Shown piece by piece: positions 46,290 to 57,640 of a stretch of DNA of 64,000 bases. Within the stretch, counting starts at the first letter, position 1, and each line of letters starts with the position of its first letter. The DNA lies in assembly GCA_030737875.1 (NCBI GenBank), contig CM060920.1, positions 815,626,686 to 815,690,685 of the forward strand. The letters run 5' to 3'. The DNA is from Allium sativum. Taxonomy: Eukaryota > Streptophyta > Magnoliopsida > Asparagales > Amaryllidaceae. A program made the translations under genes and the position numbers. The notes below the pieces were generated by a model. That model saw only the letters and a list, made by a program, of their open reading frames with translations. It had not been told where the DNA came from and searched no databases.

Positions 46290-46480
46290 GCATAACATAA
46301 CATGGCAAACTTGCATAACATAACATGATAAACTTGCATATCATAACATGATAAACTTGCATATCATAACATGGCCAACTTGCATAACATAACATGACAA
46401 ACTTGCATATCATAACATACCAAACTTGCATAACATGACATAGTAAACTTGCATATCATGGCAAACTTGCATATCATAAT
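46290..46480. repeat. Tandem array, about 23-bp unit (CTTGCATATCATAACATG), in the element 3 3' LTR
   Basis: About eight variable copies; the equivalent in the other LTR is at about 53681-53871. Frames across it (MQVWYVMICKF...) are repeat artefacts. Confidence 0.85.
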
Positions 46481-46868
46481 GATCAAACACAACTTGCATC
46501 ATTCATTAACTTTAGAGTTTAAATATGAAAGTAGAAAAGGGCTTACAATGCTTATGAAGACACAAAAATATATATAGATTGAGACAAAGCCCTTATGCAA
46601 TCAAATAAACCCAAAATGCAAGCTCCAATAGAAAAACCCTTGAGCCAAAATGATCAAAACCCTTGCTTTATGATGTAAATATGGAAACTTGACTTGAATG
46701 CAAGCTAATGACACTCATACAAGCTTGAAAACACTTGTATGCATGGAAAATCTCTCATAGAAATAACTTAGGAATTTTATGAAGAGAGTGGAGGCCATGA
46801 GAGGAATGATTTTGCCATAGTTTAGTTGCTTGAATGAATAATGATGATTTAGGGTTAGGTTAGGGGCT

Positions 46869-46876
46869 TATTTATA
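46869..46876 (-). promoter_or_regulatory. TATA box of the element 3 3' LTR
   Basis: TATAAATAAGCCCC on the minus strand, 487 bp into the LTR, at nearly the same depth as in element 1 (434 bp). Copy in the 5' LTR at 54260-54267. Confidence 0.65.
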
Positions 46877-47002
46877 GAGATTAGGATTAGTTTTAGCCTT
46901 AGGATTAAACCCTAATTCCAATCTCAGCCCTCAAAACCGAATCTGGCCCCCAAACTCAACACAACTCCAAAATGGTGCACCAGGCAAAACTGCCCGGCTG
47001 AA

Positions 47003-47085
47003 CCAAGTCGACAGCCAAGTCGACAGGGCTGTCGAATTGGGTCCAACCAAGTCGACTCCCAAGTCGACAGGGCTGTCGACTTGGG
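47003..47085 (-). promoter_or_regulatory. GTCGAC palindrome cluster upstream of the TATA box (element 3, 3' LTR)
   Basis: Six GTCGA-type words, several forming AAGTCGAC...GTCGACTT inverted repeats, lie 127-216 bp upstream of the TATA box. The 5' LTR has a shorter version (54398-54459), so the number of units changes. Confidence 0.5.
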
Positions 47086-47362
47086 TGCTCTGGCGGGAAT
47101 TTTCCCGTCTAGCCCAATCTGACCGTTTTTCGAATTTTGAACCCGAAATTCGAAATCTGTTTTGAACTTGAAATTTTCTGAAAACTTCATTGGGCCTTAA
47201 TCGGGTCATACGGACTCCAATTTTCGAAAACTCGGACTCTATTTCGCGTATTTTTCCGAGACGAACGCAATGGCATAGCCCGTTTCCCTTGATTCAGATT
47301 TATAAATTAAATTCTTCCTCGATTTACATTATAACAGGTTATTGAAAATACGGGTTGTTACA

Positions 47363-48500
47363 TTCTCCCCTCCTTAAAGGATTTCGTCCCCGAAATCTTC
47401 AAGTTAGGAAGAACGTATCCTACCATCCAACATCCATCTACTCAAAACATCATCCACGAGCAATCATTGTCCTTACAAGATTCTAAATGTTGTATGAACA
47501 TATGCAAAGGTGTGTGTATATGTACTTATCTAATGCAAATATCATCAATGCAAATTATGTTAGTGAAATGAATCCATATGTATGCAATTCCTAACATAAT
47601 GTATAACATCTATATGTGTGCACATAACATACATCCATATGCAACATCCTTGTGATAACACAAAAATTTTCATCCATGAAAAAGCATAAACACTCATGCA
47701 TATGCAATATGAGGAGTGTGTGAGCCGATCTAGTGCCTAACGTGTATAATGCATCCACGAGTAACCACTTGCAAACATCAAGCATAACATGTTTCAAACA
47801 CATGTTTCATCCAAAGGGTTTCTACCTAAGGTTCTCATGACAAGATTAACACGATATAGATAGCAAAAGAAAGATATGCTACAAAGAGATCGGGAAGATA
47901 AGCAAGATATACTCCTTTTGGATTACAAGAAATCCCTTCCTAACCCAACCCATATTCTATAAAAGCCCAAAAGTTTTTGTCAACCTAACGGACCCCTTCA
48001 AACCCTGACATGTATTACTAACCGTTGAGTCATTCCCCCCGATAGAAATAGGACCGAGAATGGGACCGAGAGGATATACGTAAAAAGATAACATGCGAGT
48101 AAGTTCCACAGGAAAACAAGGATCAAGGATATGCTCTTAAAAAGAGATATGATGCGCGTATCTAGCCTTCAATCTTCTAAGTCACGTTTCCTTGAGCTTA
48201 ACTCCACTGTGCTTTGACCGTCTTTTACTTCATGATTTCTTGGCTTTTTAACTCTTATTTCCAAATATGAGTTGGAACCCATTTCATTGTCACCTCTCGT
48301 CTTCCTCTTTCACTTACTCTTCTATCATTCTTGGCTTAAACATAACTATGACCTCATGGTTTCATGCAAGCTCTCCAAAATTCACCAATGAATCCTGGAT
48401 CTCGTTTACTTACTATAAAGTATTCCACGCAGCAGAACTTTTCTTGAAAATACCAATCCACGTTTACCAATTGCTCTTACTAACGTAATTTTCTATAACT
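47363..48500 (-). other. Purine tract and 3' non-coding region of element 3
   Basis: On the minus strand GATTTCGGGGACGAAATCCT, then TTAAGGAGGGGAGAA, abuts the 3' LTR. The rest has no recognised domain. It matches the 3' non-coding part of element 1 (word AACATGTGTTT in both). The chromodomain that should precede it was not found. Confidence 0.7.
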
Positions 48501-49190
48501 CATGCTTGAACGAAATGAACCATCTGCCTGTGAATGATAGGATGTCCTTAGATCCAGCCATTTGCCCATGACTTCCTGTAGACTATCTCAAAACTGGCTA
48601 GTGAAGATTGAGTCACGGTTACTAACTATACTTGAGGGAACCCCGTGAAACCTCCTTATTTCTTGAAAGTAAACTGTCGCTAGCTATGATGCAGTCCTTT
48701 CACTCTTTACCAGAGTGAAATGAGCACTCTTCGTGAGTCTACCTACTATGACCCACATGCTCGTATTCTCTTTCCTTGACCTTGGTAATCCATCGATAAA
48801 ATCCATGGGAATACTCTTCCACTTCCATAGTGGAACATCTAGAGGATGCAATAGCCCACCGGGCTTCTTCGACTCGGCCTTAACTTGCTGGCAAATGATA
48901 CATCTAGAGACAAACTCCGCCACATCCTTCTTTATCCCAGGCCAAAAGAAAATGCGCTTCATATCTTTTTACATCTTATCTCTGCCCGGGTGTATAGTCA
49001 ACTTAGAGCGATGCGCTTCCTCAAGAACTTTCTTTCTCTCATCGCGTCTTAGCCATCCCTTGTCATCTATAGCGAGGTGACTTAACATCTCGCCTCGAAT
49101 CAACTTGTTCATGATCTCGGCTAACTGCGGGTCTTCCTTCTGTGAAGTCCCTACTTGATCCAGAAGGGTAGGACTAAACTCAAGGGACGC
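48500..49190 (-). pseudogene. Integrase of element 3, broken
   Basis: The zinc-binding HHCC part is readable as AHRSKLTIHPGRDKM, a TAA stop, then KRIFFWPGIKKDVAEFVSRC and ICQQVK. The core begins MDFIDGLPRS with the first catalytic aspartate, then WVIVGRLTKSAHF. Further down, after a frameshift, GVPSSIVSNRDSIFTS shows asparagine where the second catalytic aspartate is expected. SYHSQADGSF follows. The C-terminal half is missing. Integrase would insert the cDNA; this copy cannot. Confidence 0.82.
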
Positions 49191-49850
49191 TAACTGACTA
49201 ATTAAACTGAGAAAGCTTCTTACTTCAATTGTCCTCGTCGGAGCTTTCCGGTCTTGAACCGCGACCCCTTTAGCGGGATCCACCGCTAAGCCTTGTTTAG
49301 AAACTATGTGCCCAAGAAATCTAACTTCTTTTCTCCAAAATGACATTTGGAGGACTTGGCTTTCAACTGATGGGCTCTAAGCGCATCCATCACCTCCTTG
49401 AGATGTCTAGCATGTTCTTCCTCGTTCTTTAAGAAAGTCAGGATATCATCTACAAAGACTACCACAAACTTGTTCAGGAACTCCCTAGGCACCCTACTCA
49501 TCAAGTCCATGAAGTAGGCGGGTGCATTAGTCAAACCGAATGGCATGACTAGCCATTCTAAGAATCCATCTGGAGTTCTGAACGCAGTTTTGTCTATACT
49601 ATCCTCAGCTACTCTGAGCTGATGGAATCCAGTAGCAAGATCAAGAGAAAACAGATGTTCCTACAAGCTGATCAAACAAATCATCGATCCTTGGTAATGG
49701 TTGTCTATTCTTCTTGTTCTACTCACGATAATTAACATACGGGCGAAGCGAACTGTCCACATTACTTGCGAATACTACTAGAGCACCCTCCTCGGAAATG
49801 CTTCATTGTATGAAGTTCTTCTCAAGCAACTCCTTGACTTGCTTTCTTAA
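49190..49850 (-). pseudogene. Reverse transcriptase of element 3, frameshifted, RNase H deleted
   Basis: From 49850 downward: VKELLEKNF, a stop, degraded N-terminal motifs, PLPRIDDLFDQLVGTSVFS, a frameshift at about 49645, then DLATGFHQLRVAEDSIDKTA, MPFGLTNAPAYFMDLMSR and FVVVFVDDILTF with both catalytic aspartates, and KSSKCHF. A second shift near 49320 leads to VRFLGHIVSKQGLAVDPAKG. At about 49205 the frame jumps from the RT end to the region before the integrase, so the RNase H domain has been deleted. Confidence 0.85.
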
Positions 49851-49925
49851 CTCTCATCTTGCGGGACCATATGCCTAACCGGCCACGTAACTGGCTGGCA
49901 TTATCAACCAGATAAATGCGAAAAT

Positions 49926-50151
49926 CTATCTCGCGTTTAGGGGTAACCCCTTCACTTCACCCAAGATATCAGGATATTCTCGGACCACCCTCATAGATTG
50001 CAAACTATCGATAGACGAGTTGAGGGATTCAAGATAACACAACGTGACGGGACCCATAGGGTTACAAGAAATTTTTAGGGTATTACCGAGGCGAGTCATG
50101 AGCCTCACAACCCTATGCTCAAAAATCAAGGATGGCTCCAAAACTAGACAA
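49926..50151 (-). pseudogene. End of protease and linker to RT, element 3
   Basis: Just after the gag-protease frame the family sequence GMDW is cut by TGA in place of TGG. About 20 codons later the frame shifts, and the linker continues as EHRVVRLMTRLG and VVREYPDILGEVKGLPL. Thus pol could not be made as one polyprotein with gag. Confidence 0.75.
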
Positions 50152-51390
50152 TCAATCCATGCCCAAAATCAACCCATACCCCATGAAACCGAGAGTATAA
50201 GCATCACACGAGAACTCTACACTAAAGATAGAGATTTTCAAATCCACGCAGATCATAGACAAATGGGCGGAACCCCTAATTGGATTTGAAACACACACGG
50301 GATCATTAACTAGACTAGTACTTAGGTGCAAACTTTCAACTAGATCAGATGAAATAAAGCTATGCGATGCGCCAGAATCAAACAAAGTACGAACAGGAAA
50401 ATCAGAAATGTAAACAAGACTTTCAACAGAAATACTACCTCGATCGGGAACTGGAGCGGCATTGAGAGCACGAACTTGCCCTCCCGAAGGTCCAGCACGC
50501 TGAGTCTGACCCTGGCCTTGCCCTTGCTTCTTTGGGCAATCCCTAGTGAAGTGTCCCATTTCTCCACAGTTAAAGCAAGTGCCCTTCCTTTTTCTGCAAT
50601 CCTTGTTTAGATGAGTCAAGCTTCCACAAGTAAAGCACTTCTTTTCCTTCTTATCTTCAGACTTCTCCTCCTTCTTTTTCATTTCCTTTTTGGGCTCCGT
50701 TTCCTTGTTTTGAGACTCATTCATCTTGACCTCCTTCTTGTCACTCCTATTCTCTTCATTGAGTAGGGCCATATTCACCAAACTCTCGAAAGTTGCCACC
50801 AAGGGTATATGAGACATGGCTAAACCATGTAATGGCTCGTTTAATCCTAGAGCAAAGTGCATGGCCTTCTTCTGAGCTGTGTTAACCAAGTCTAAACCGA
50901 ACCGAGCAAGTTGATTAAACTTATCCACGTATTGCCTAATAGTCATGTGCCCTTGCTTTAGTGATAGGAACCTCTCCATCTGAAGGTTCTCCTCTGCTGA
51001 CGATAAAAACCTCAGTCCAAACCTTCTTTTGAACTCATCCCAAGTCTCAATTGGTCTAGTAGTGGTGGTGACTACCCACCAATAAGCAGCTTCCCCTTTC
51101 AATAACCATACCGCCAACAGAACTTTCCTACGATCTTCTACATCTAAGATAGCAAAGAGGTCTTCAGTTTCCTTTAACCAGTTTCTTGCCTCAACAGAAG
51201 TCTCCATCCCAACAAAATTCTTGCAACCCATCGCCTTAAAGTCTTTGCAAATCTCCGCGAAATCCGCTTGTGGATGCTGAGGGGGAGGAGGAATGTCCGT
51301 GGGGTCGGCTTCACTTGCCCTTACCCCCATGTATCTCCTAAACCAAATAGGTACTTGAGCGCCTTCCGGAATGGAAAAGTTATCGGCCAT
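50152..51390 (-). CDS. gag-protease polyprotein of element 3 (412 aa, intact frame)
   Basis: The ATG at 51390 lies about 180 bases after the primer site. Residues 45-225 form the retrotransposon gag core (WLLKGEAAYWW, then QYVDKFNQLARFG). Residues 226-255 are a lysine- and glutamate-rich linker. Two CCHC knuckles follow (CFTCGSLTHLNKDC and CFNCGEMGHFTRDC) at about residues 254-290. The aspartic protease begins at about 325 with FDSGASHSFIS and keeps the catalytic D-S-G. The frame ends at TGA where the family has tryptophan (GMDW). Gag forms the particle and packages RNA; the protease matures it. This is the only intact retroelement protein in the window. It might still act on RNA of relatives, but the protease is cut short. 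Confidence 0.93.
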   Translation of the reverse strand: MADNFSIPEGAQVPIWFRRYMGVRASEADPTDIPPPPQHPQADFAEICKDFKAMGCKNFVGMETSVEARNWLKETEDLFAILDVEDRRKVLLAVWLLKGEAAYWWVVTTTTRPIETWDEFKRRFGLRFLSSAEENLQMERFLSLKQGHMTIRQYVDKFNQLARFGLDLVNTAQKKAMHFALGLNEPLHGLAMSHIPLVATFESLVNMALLNEENRSDKKEVKMNESQNKETEPKKEMKKKEEKSEDKKEKKCFTCGSLTHLNKDCRKRKGTCFNCGEMGHFTRDCPKKQGQGQGQTQRAGPSGGQVRALNAAPVPDRGSISVESLVYISDFPVRTLFDSGASHSFISSDLVESLHLSTSLVNDPVCVSNPIRGSAHLSMICVDLKISIFSVEFSCDAYTLGFMGYGLILGMD

Positions 51391-51572
51391 ACTGAAAACG
51401 GAAAAAGATAGATTCAGAATGGAGAAAAACGAAGGAATTTTTGCTAATGGCTTTTTGGGGAATATCCTTTAAAATAAACTAGACTTTTTTTTGGAAAATA
51501 CTTTATACTTGGTTTTGAATATAGTTTTCCAAAAGTTTTAAAAACCTTTTTGTTCCTTCTCGTAAACCATAC

Positions 51573-51584
51573 GCTCTGATACCA
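51573..51584 (-). other. Primer binding site (tRNA-Met) of element 3
   Basis: TGGTATCAGAGC on the minus strand, three bases from the LTR end ACA. Confidence 0.92.
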
Positions 51585-51587
51585 AAA

Positions 51588-54500
51588 TGTAACACCCCAC
51601 CTCCGCCAGGGTGGCTCTTGCAAGCACTCTGACTTTGGAGGGGTGTTTGAATCGGGTAAACATGCATAATGATATATCAAGGCAGAACAAGAACATATGT
51701 ATATATGTAAACAGAGTAAGTAAGATAAGTAAAACAGCGGAAGATTTCAAACTATTTCAAAACAAGTCTGGTACAACATAACTTTCCAAATAAACAAGTC
51801 TAGATAAAAACAACATCAACTGAAAAACTGAAATACATAAGTACTATCCCCAAAATAAGTGATAACCATAGCTAGCTTCATGTCGAAACCGTACATGAGC
51901 TGAAATCCCACAAGCAAGCAATCAGAAATCCAAGCTAAGCTCCAACGTTCCCACCCTGAGAACCTGGGGAGGGGGGGGGGGGGGGAACGGAAGAAAAGAG
52001 GCGAAAGAAAACAGGTCAGTCAAAAAGACTGAGTAAGCCCTACTACCATCAGTCTATATAAACTAATAAAGTTAACTGGCATGATGAAAACTGAGATGAA
52101 CATAAGGATAACTACATACTGGCGTGATAGATAAAAGGTGTCATCGCATAATCAGGTTTAAGGTATTGCACCACAGGTGTACTAGCAAACTAACATGACT
52201 TGAATAAACAAGTATTGATCCCTTGGCCCAAGCTTTGGCCCAATAACATTAAGTGACCCTAATACGAGGTCCAATAACATGAAGTGACCCTAATACGAGG
52301 TCCAATAACATGAAGTGACCCTAATACGAGGTCCAATAACATGAAGTGACCCTAATACGAGGTCCAACCAAACGGTTTAGTCGATCGGCTCCCTATAAGC
52401 CTAACTCGTCACGTGTTGGTGTCAATACGGCCCAAACATAATTGTAGTCAGACTGTGTTGGGTTTCCCGTCGGGTGTATCAAGCCCTAGGGTGTCAACCC
52501 CTGGACACCATAAACATAAGTGCACAGTCTAGATCTACTGGTACCCGTGCTTGATTTTCTCCGGCTACGGACTACGTGCACGACCGTAGTCCGTCCGGAA
52601 CTACACCGGCGTACCACTATGCCGTCGTTTTGGTCACTTACCTCAAGTCCAGTAATCGTGCCCCACCCTAGCCTAGTCCCTAGGGTCATGATGATACAAA
52701 CTTGGGATTACTGCTGGAGTGGACCCCCATTGCTAGGATTTTCTAGTGGGTTAAGTACGGTTTAATCCTCTTGCTAATCATGGATTAACTTGGTTACTTG
52801 TAACGATGAGTTCACGACTTAACCCTGATTAATCTACCAAGCCCAAATTGGTTAAGTATTAAGTGGACCATGACTTAAACCCTAACCATGAGGCATTAAT
52901 TAATTAATGTGCCTTAACCTCTCACATTAGACTTCGTTGCGGTTACTAGTTAAGCCGGTCGGTTCCGGGTAGCTTTATACCACAACTTGGTCTAACCTCG
53001 GGTTCAAGGTACAACATGACCAACTTCTCACATTGGGTCCTATTATTTGTAGCAACTAGTTAAGCCGGTCGGTTCCGGGTAGGTTTACGCTACAAACTCA
53101 ACCCAACCTCGAGTTGGTCACACTTACATTTTCTAAGTGTCATGTCCATTATGTTTCCAAAACATATTACAAGTTTTTCAAGCATTTGGGTAGACCTAAC
53201 TTAATAGGTAAATTCCCAATGGGTAGACCTAACTTAATAGGTAAATTCCCAATCTTATGTTTTTATGTCTTTTAAGTTTACCCAACCCCAAACGCAATCC
53301 CATCGCTTACATATCGCAATAGCGCATAAAGGATAGAAAGAGGGAACTTGGCATAATCATGACATAAAGGTGTTGAAGCCACAAGTTTAACATGGTGGCA
53401 TATGAAATGTACATATGTTCATATACTTGCATATTACATTTTTAGGCCTCAAAAGCATGCATAAAACCAAACTTAGCATATAGGTGATACATGGTGATAA
53501 ATGACATGTAGAAGTTGCCATAAGTTCGCATTTAGCCTCACATGCAAGTTATCATAAGGGATATGATAACTTACATGTTGCCAAAATGCAACCTTTAGCA
53601 TAAAGCTTGAAGCTTTAAGCTCATAACCCCAAGGTAAGCTTGCATAACATGATAACATGAGTAAATGATCAACCCAACTTGCATAACATAACATGGCAAA
53701 CTTGCATAACATAACATGATAAACTTGCATATCATAACATGATAAACTTGCATATCATAACATGGCCAACTTGCATAACATAACATGACAAACTTGCATA
53801 TCATAACATACCAAACTTGCATAACATGACATAGTAAACTTGCATATCATGGCAAACTTGCATATCATAATGATCAAACACAACTTGCATCATTCATTAA
53901 CTTTAGAGTTTAAATATGAAAGTAGAAAAGGGCTTACAATGCTTATGAAGACACAAAAATATATATAGATTGAGACAAAGCCCTTATGCAATCAAATAAA
54001 CCCAAAATGCAAGCTCCAATAGAAAAACCCTTGAGCCAAAATGATCAAAACCCTTGCTTTATGATGTAAGTATGGAAACTTGACTTGAATGCAAGCTAAT
54101 GACACTCATACAAGCTTGAAAACACTTGTATGCATGGAAAATCTCTCATAGAAATAACTTAGGAATTTTATGAAGAGAGTGGAGGCCATGAGAGGAATGA
54201 TTTTGCCATAGTTTAGTTGCTTGAATGAATAATGATGATTTAGGGTTAGGTTAGGGGCTTATTTATAGAGATTAGGATTAGTTTTAGCCTTAGGATTAAA
54301 CCCTAATTCCAATCTCAGCCCTCAAAACCGAATCTGGCCCCCAAACTCAACACAACTCCAAAATGGTGCACCAGGCAAAACTGCCCGGCTGAACCAAGTC
54401 GACAGGGCTGTCGACTTGGGTCCAACCAAGTCGACTCCCAAGTCGACAGGGCCGTCGACTTGGGTGCTCTTTCGGGAATTTTCCCGTCTAGCCCAATCTG

Positions 54501-54741
54501 ACCGTTTTTCGAATTTTGAACCCGAAATTCGAAATCTGTTTTGAACTTGAAATTTTCTGAAAACTTCATTGGGCCTTAATCGGGTCATACGGACTCCGAT
54601 TTTCGAAAACTCGGACTCTATTTCGCGTATTTTTCCGAGACGAACGCAATGACATAGCCCGTTTTCCTTGATTCAGATTTATAAATTAAATTCTGCCTCG
54701 ATTTACGTTATAACAGGTTATTGAAAATACGGGTTGTTACA
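51588..54741 (-). repeat. 5' LTR of element 3 (3154 bp)
   Basis: Differs from the 3' LTR by few substitutions and by repeat lengths: four rather than three copies of the 31-bp unit (52240-52363), a G run at 51967-51985, and a shorter GTCGAC cluster. TATA box at 54260-54267. Confidence 0.95.
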
Positions 54742-54905
54742 GAATGTATTCAAGAAGAGCATTGGTTAGAACGTACTCAATAAAAGCATTGGTTAGAACG
54801 TACCCATGTAAGGAATTAGTTAGAATGTACCCATGTAGGCCATTGTTTAGAACGTACTCAAGAAGAGCATTGGTTAGAACGTACCCATGTAGGGCATTGG
54901 TTAGG
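54742..54905. repeat. 27-bp tandem array of element Z, right part
   Basis: About six units of CATTGGTTAGAACGTAC plus a variable part (CCATGTAGG or TCAAGAAGAG), continuing 44208-44240. A short related pair, GATCATACAACTCGTGTAG and GATCATATAGCTCGCGTAG, follows to about 54975. Confidence 0.85.
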
Positions 54906-55559
54906 TGATCATACAACTCGTGTAGCGTAAAGCACGCAGCCCGCGTCGTGATGATCATATAGCTCGCGTAGTGCAAGAATGCTGGGAGCGGAACCGTAGT
55001 TCCATAGATGGATGAACCACTAATGGCTATCAAAGATGTTGTGAAAATTGTATCTACACAAAGCTTTGCAGGTAGGCGAGATTAATCAAATGTCGCATGG
55101 CTGCTCAGCTTGAGAATCTTGGTTTATGAAATGCAAAATTACCATTTGACACAAAACAAAGTTATTATGTCAAAATTTACAACGTCAAGGAATTTTTTAG
55201 AGGAACCCCTCAGCGTTGTGGTGCCTTCTGTCATGGTTTGTAACATGTCATACAAAGCAAAACAACACAGTCACTCAAACAGTCGTACATGACACCTTAT
55301 GGAAAATATCCCACTTTCCTTAGACTTAAAGAGTAAGCTACTCTAAGTGCTACTTTTAGCTCCCTATTTGCCAAAAGAGCGAGGATTGGGTATGAAGAAG
55401 GATCATCTAGACTGAGGCCTTAAGCTAATCTTAACACCATAGAATCCTTAAGCAGGTACATAACCCTTAGTTCAACTATCTAGATACAAACCATACAATG
55501 CACACATAAGAAAGCATACATAAGTTGGCAATTGAGACAGCGACAACTACCCGATTCAG
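54906..55559 (-). other. Internal DNA of element Z downstream of gag
   Basis: No domain recognised. If Z were autonomous, protease and RT should begin about here; none can be read on either strand. Confidence 0.45.
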
Positions 55560-57368
55560 AAGGAGAATCACTAGGAGTTTACATAGCACCTAGCAACCCT
55601 TACGAAACATGGGGAATGAAAGCATTGCATGTCCCGAAGTTTGGCAAATGCGACAAGTACAGGTCCTTGGACGCTTACTAGAGTAGCGGTCCTTTGATCC
55701 GTAACTGTAACTATTCCCATGGGTGGAGTTGAAGGTTCTAAGTCCGTAGGGTTCTTTCCCACTCCCGGGCTCGAGACCTTTGCTGTAAGAGTTAGCAAAC
55801 CTTGTTTTAGGAGGCATAAGTACAGAAGCAGCCCCGACTGCTAGGTCATTCGTCGTGAGGTTAAGTGGTTGTTGAGTTGACTTCAGTTCGTTATTGGTGT
55901 CTTCCTCTAGGTGCCCGTCCTGGATGAGCCTTTGCATTACACCTTCCAACACCTCGCATTTGCTGGTTTGATGTCCATTCTTCTTGTGATATCCGCAATA
56001 CTCCCCTCCCTTGAATGGTTCTGGATGGTTCTTAGATTCGAAAAGCACCGAGAAGTTGACTTTCTCCTTCATCACTGCATATATATGCGAAATAGGTTTG
56101 CTTAATGCTAGAGAATCGACGCTTGGCCCTTCTTCCTTTAGATTCTTTTGGTCTTCATGAAATCTAAGCTTCCCATCCTGAAGATTCTGATGAGTATGAG
56201 GGTTCTCGTCTTCTTGTAACAACCAAGACTCCCTCTCGAGTGATACAAACTCTTCCATGCGGATGAATGTATTTGCCCGATGCTAAAATTCTGGTAAATC
56301 TTTACATCCATGTATGTATAGTTCTTCCCAAAAAGGAGCTCCTTCAATACGTCCTGAATGAATGGCGACAAGCTTATCGCCACTACTCATACCCTCTACT
56401 CTCGAAGCTTCCTCATCGAATTGCTTTGTTTAGTCAGCTATAGATTCTTCTGGCCCCTGTTTTGTGCTTATAACGGTTGAGTAGTCTACCATTGTGTTTT
56501 TACGGCTACAAAACCGTGTAGAGAAATCATGGGTGAATTGCTCCCAAGAACGGATTTTTCCCCCTGATATCGACGATACCATTTAGCAGCTGTTTCTCGT
56601 AGTGTTAGAGGAAACATTCGGCGTCGAATAGTTCCTGAAGCATCATGGAAATCCATATAACTTTCATGTAGCAAAGTGTTCTTCAGGGTCCGTAGCTCCA
56701 TCAGATATGAATCGTGGTGCCTTTATGCTGGATGGAGCTTAAGTGGTTCTCTCCCTTCCGTCCTCTAGTGACAACAGACTTTTGTCTATTCTTGAATCGG
56801 TTGCTTTACTTCATACTCAATTGTTCCTTAGCAAAACTGGATTGTTCTGCAGGTCCGCTAGAGGTTTAATGGGGCTGTCAGACTCTTGAGGTGTCATTAT
56901 TTTTGATTCTGCTTCATAAGGCACTATGCCTAAGGCCAACCGGGCCAAGTCTTCCTCAATAAGTCTCTTGGTAGTATCGATTTGTGTTGCCAAAAGTAAT
57001 ATTTCTATCTCGTTGCTTGCTCTTTTTGACATTAGGGATGAAGATCCCTTCACTTCTGGTTTTGCTAGGTTGCTTTGTAGGCTGGACAGGGGTCTAGCTC
57101 TGCTGTTGAATTCAGTGGGTATCATAGCCTTTAAGTCCATTTGATAGGTTCCCGCTTCGAAAATTCTCCGGACTGAATTCTCTTCAACGGATCTCCAAAT
57201 TGCATCAAGTTGTAAAGTCAAATGTGGCGCTTCCAATTCATTGTTCTTTTCTTTTATCGGGATCTTCCTCGCTCTCAGATTCATAGAGTTGGCACTCGAT
57301 AGTATGCTAGTTTCTACATCCACGGATGAGTGGGAGCACCGCTCCACATTTTCCTGCTGTGTATCCAT
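55560..57368 (-). pseudogene. gag of element Z (Tat/Ogre-like), frameshifted
   Basis: Four overlapping or adjacent open stretches form one gag. The first (57368-56817, 183 codons from ATG) contains a two-fold repeat: LQLDAIWRSVEE...RPLSSLQSN and then TQIDTTKRLIEE...KPLADLQNN. The next (56701-56486) has FPLTLRETAAKWYRRYQG, the core of Tat-type gag. The last (56258-55590) has SKPISHIYAVMKEKVNFSVL and the zinc motif CGYHKKNGHQTSKC (C-x2-H-x4-H-x4-C form), followed by EGVMQRLIQDGHLEE. Gag would build the particle. Three or more frameshifts or stops separate the parts, so this copy is dead. The reading order agrees with a 5' LTR on the right. Confidence 0.8.
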
Positions 57369-57610
57369 TCTAAGCAGTCCAGAGGATGTTTTGTTATCAC
57401 GAAATATAGGATGAAGATGTTTGGGATATGAGAGGGAAGGTGCGAAGTTTTAAGGTTAAGCAACTCCTCGATCAATCGATCTTTCAGTTAGCAATATAGA
57501 GGATGGAAACTCCTCACCGAAACTCTCTTCCTTGGTTCTTTTTCTTCAAAGCTAGTCCAATCTGGGATGGAACAACCCAGGTAGATATGTGGCTGTTAAC
57601 CACAAGGTTG

Positions 57611-57640
57611 GAGGTTCAGGCCCTCCTTCCAGCGCAAAAA
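57611..57640 (-). other. Primer-site region of element Z
   Basis: Directly beside the LTR end the minus strand reads TTTTTGCGCTGGAAGGAGGG. It is where a primer site is expected and differs from the tRNA-Met type of the other elements. The tRNA is not assigned. Confidence 0.45.

Larger units (their letters stand above)
44241..47362 (-). repeat. 3' LTR of element 3 (3122 bp)
   Basis: It contains, from left to right, a 31-bp tandem repeat (44880-44972, three copies of CCAATAACATGAAGTGACCC...), two copies of AAGCCGGTCGGTTCCGGGTA (near 45563 and 45673), two copies of GGTAGACC...AATAGG (45798-45863), a 23-bp array (46290-46480), a TATA box at 46869-46876 (minus) and a GTCGAC cluster at 47003-47085. 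Confidence 0.95.
44241..54741 (-). mobile_element. Element 3: Ty3/gypsy chromovirus-type element with intact gag, broken pol (10.5 kb)
   Basis: LTRs at 44241-47362 (3122 bp) and 51588-54741 (3154 bp), nearly identical, with ends TGTAACACCCC and GGGTTGTTACA. Order on the minus strand: 5' LTR, tRNA-Met primer site (51573-51584), gag-protease, RT, truncated integrase, 3' non-coding region, purine tract, 3' LTR. The target duplication GAATG is exact. Gag and RT are close to those of element 1, so the two belong to the same group, but this copy is much younger. RNase H is deleted and integrase broken, so it is not autonomous. Confidence 0.95.

Noticed and set aside
46082..46431. Frames such as MQVWYVMICKF as small membrane proteins
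   Set aside because: They lie in the 23-bp array of the element 3 LTR and are duplicated in the other LTR.
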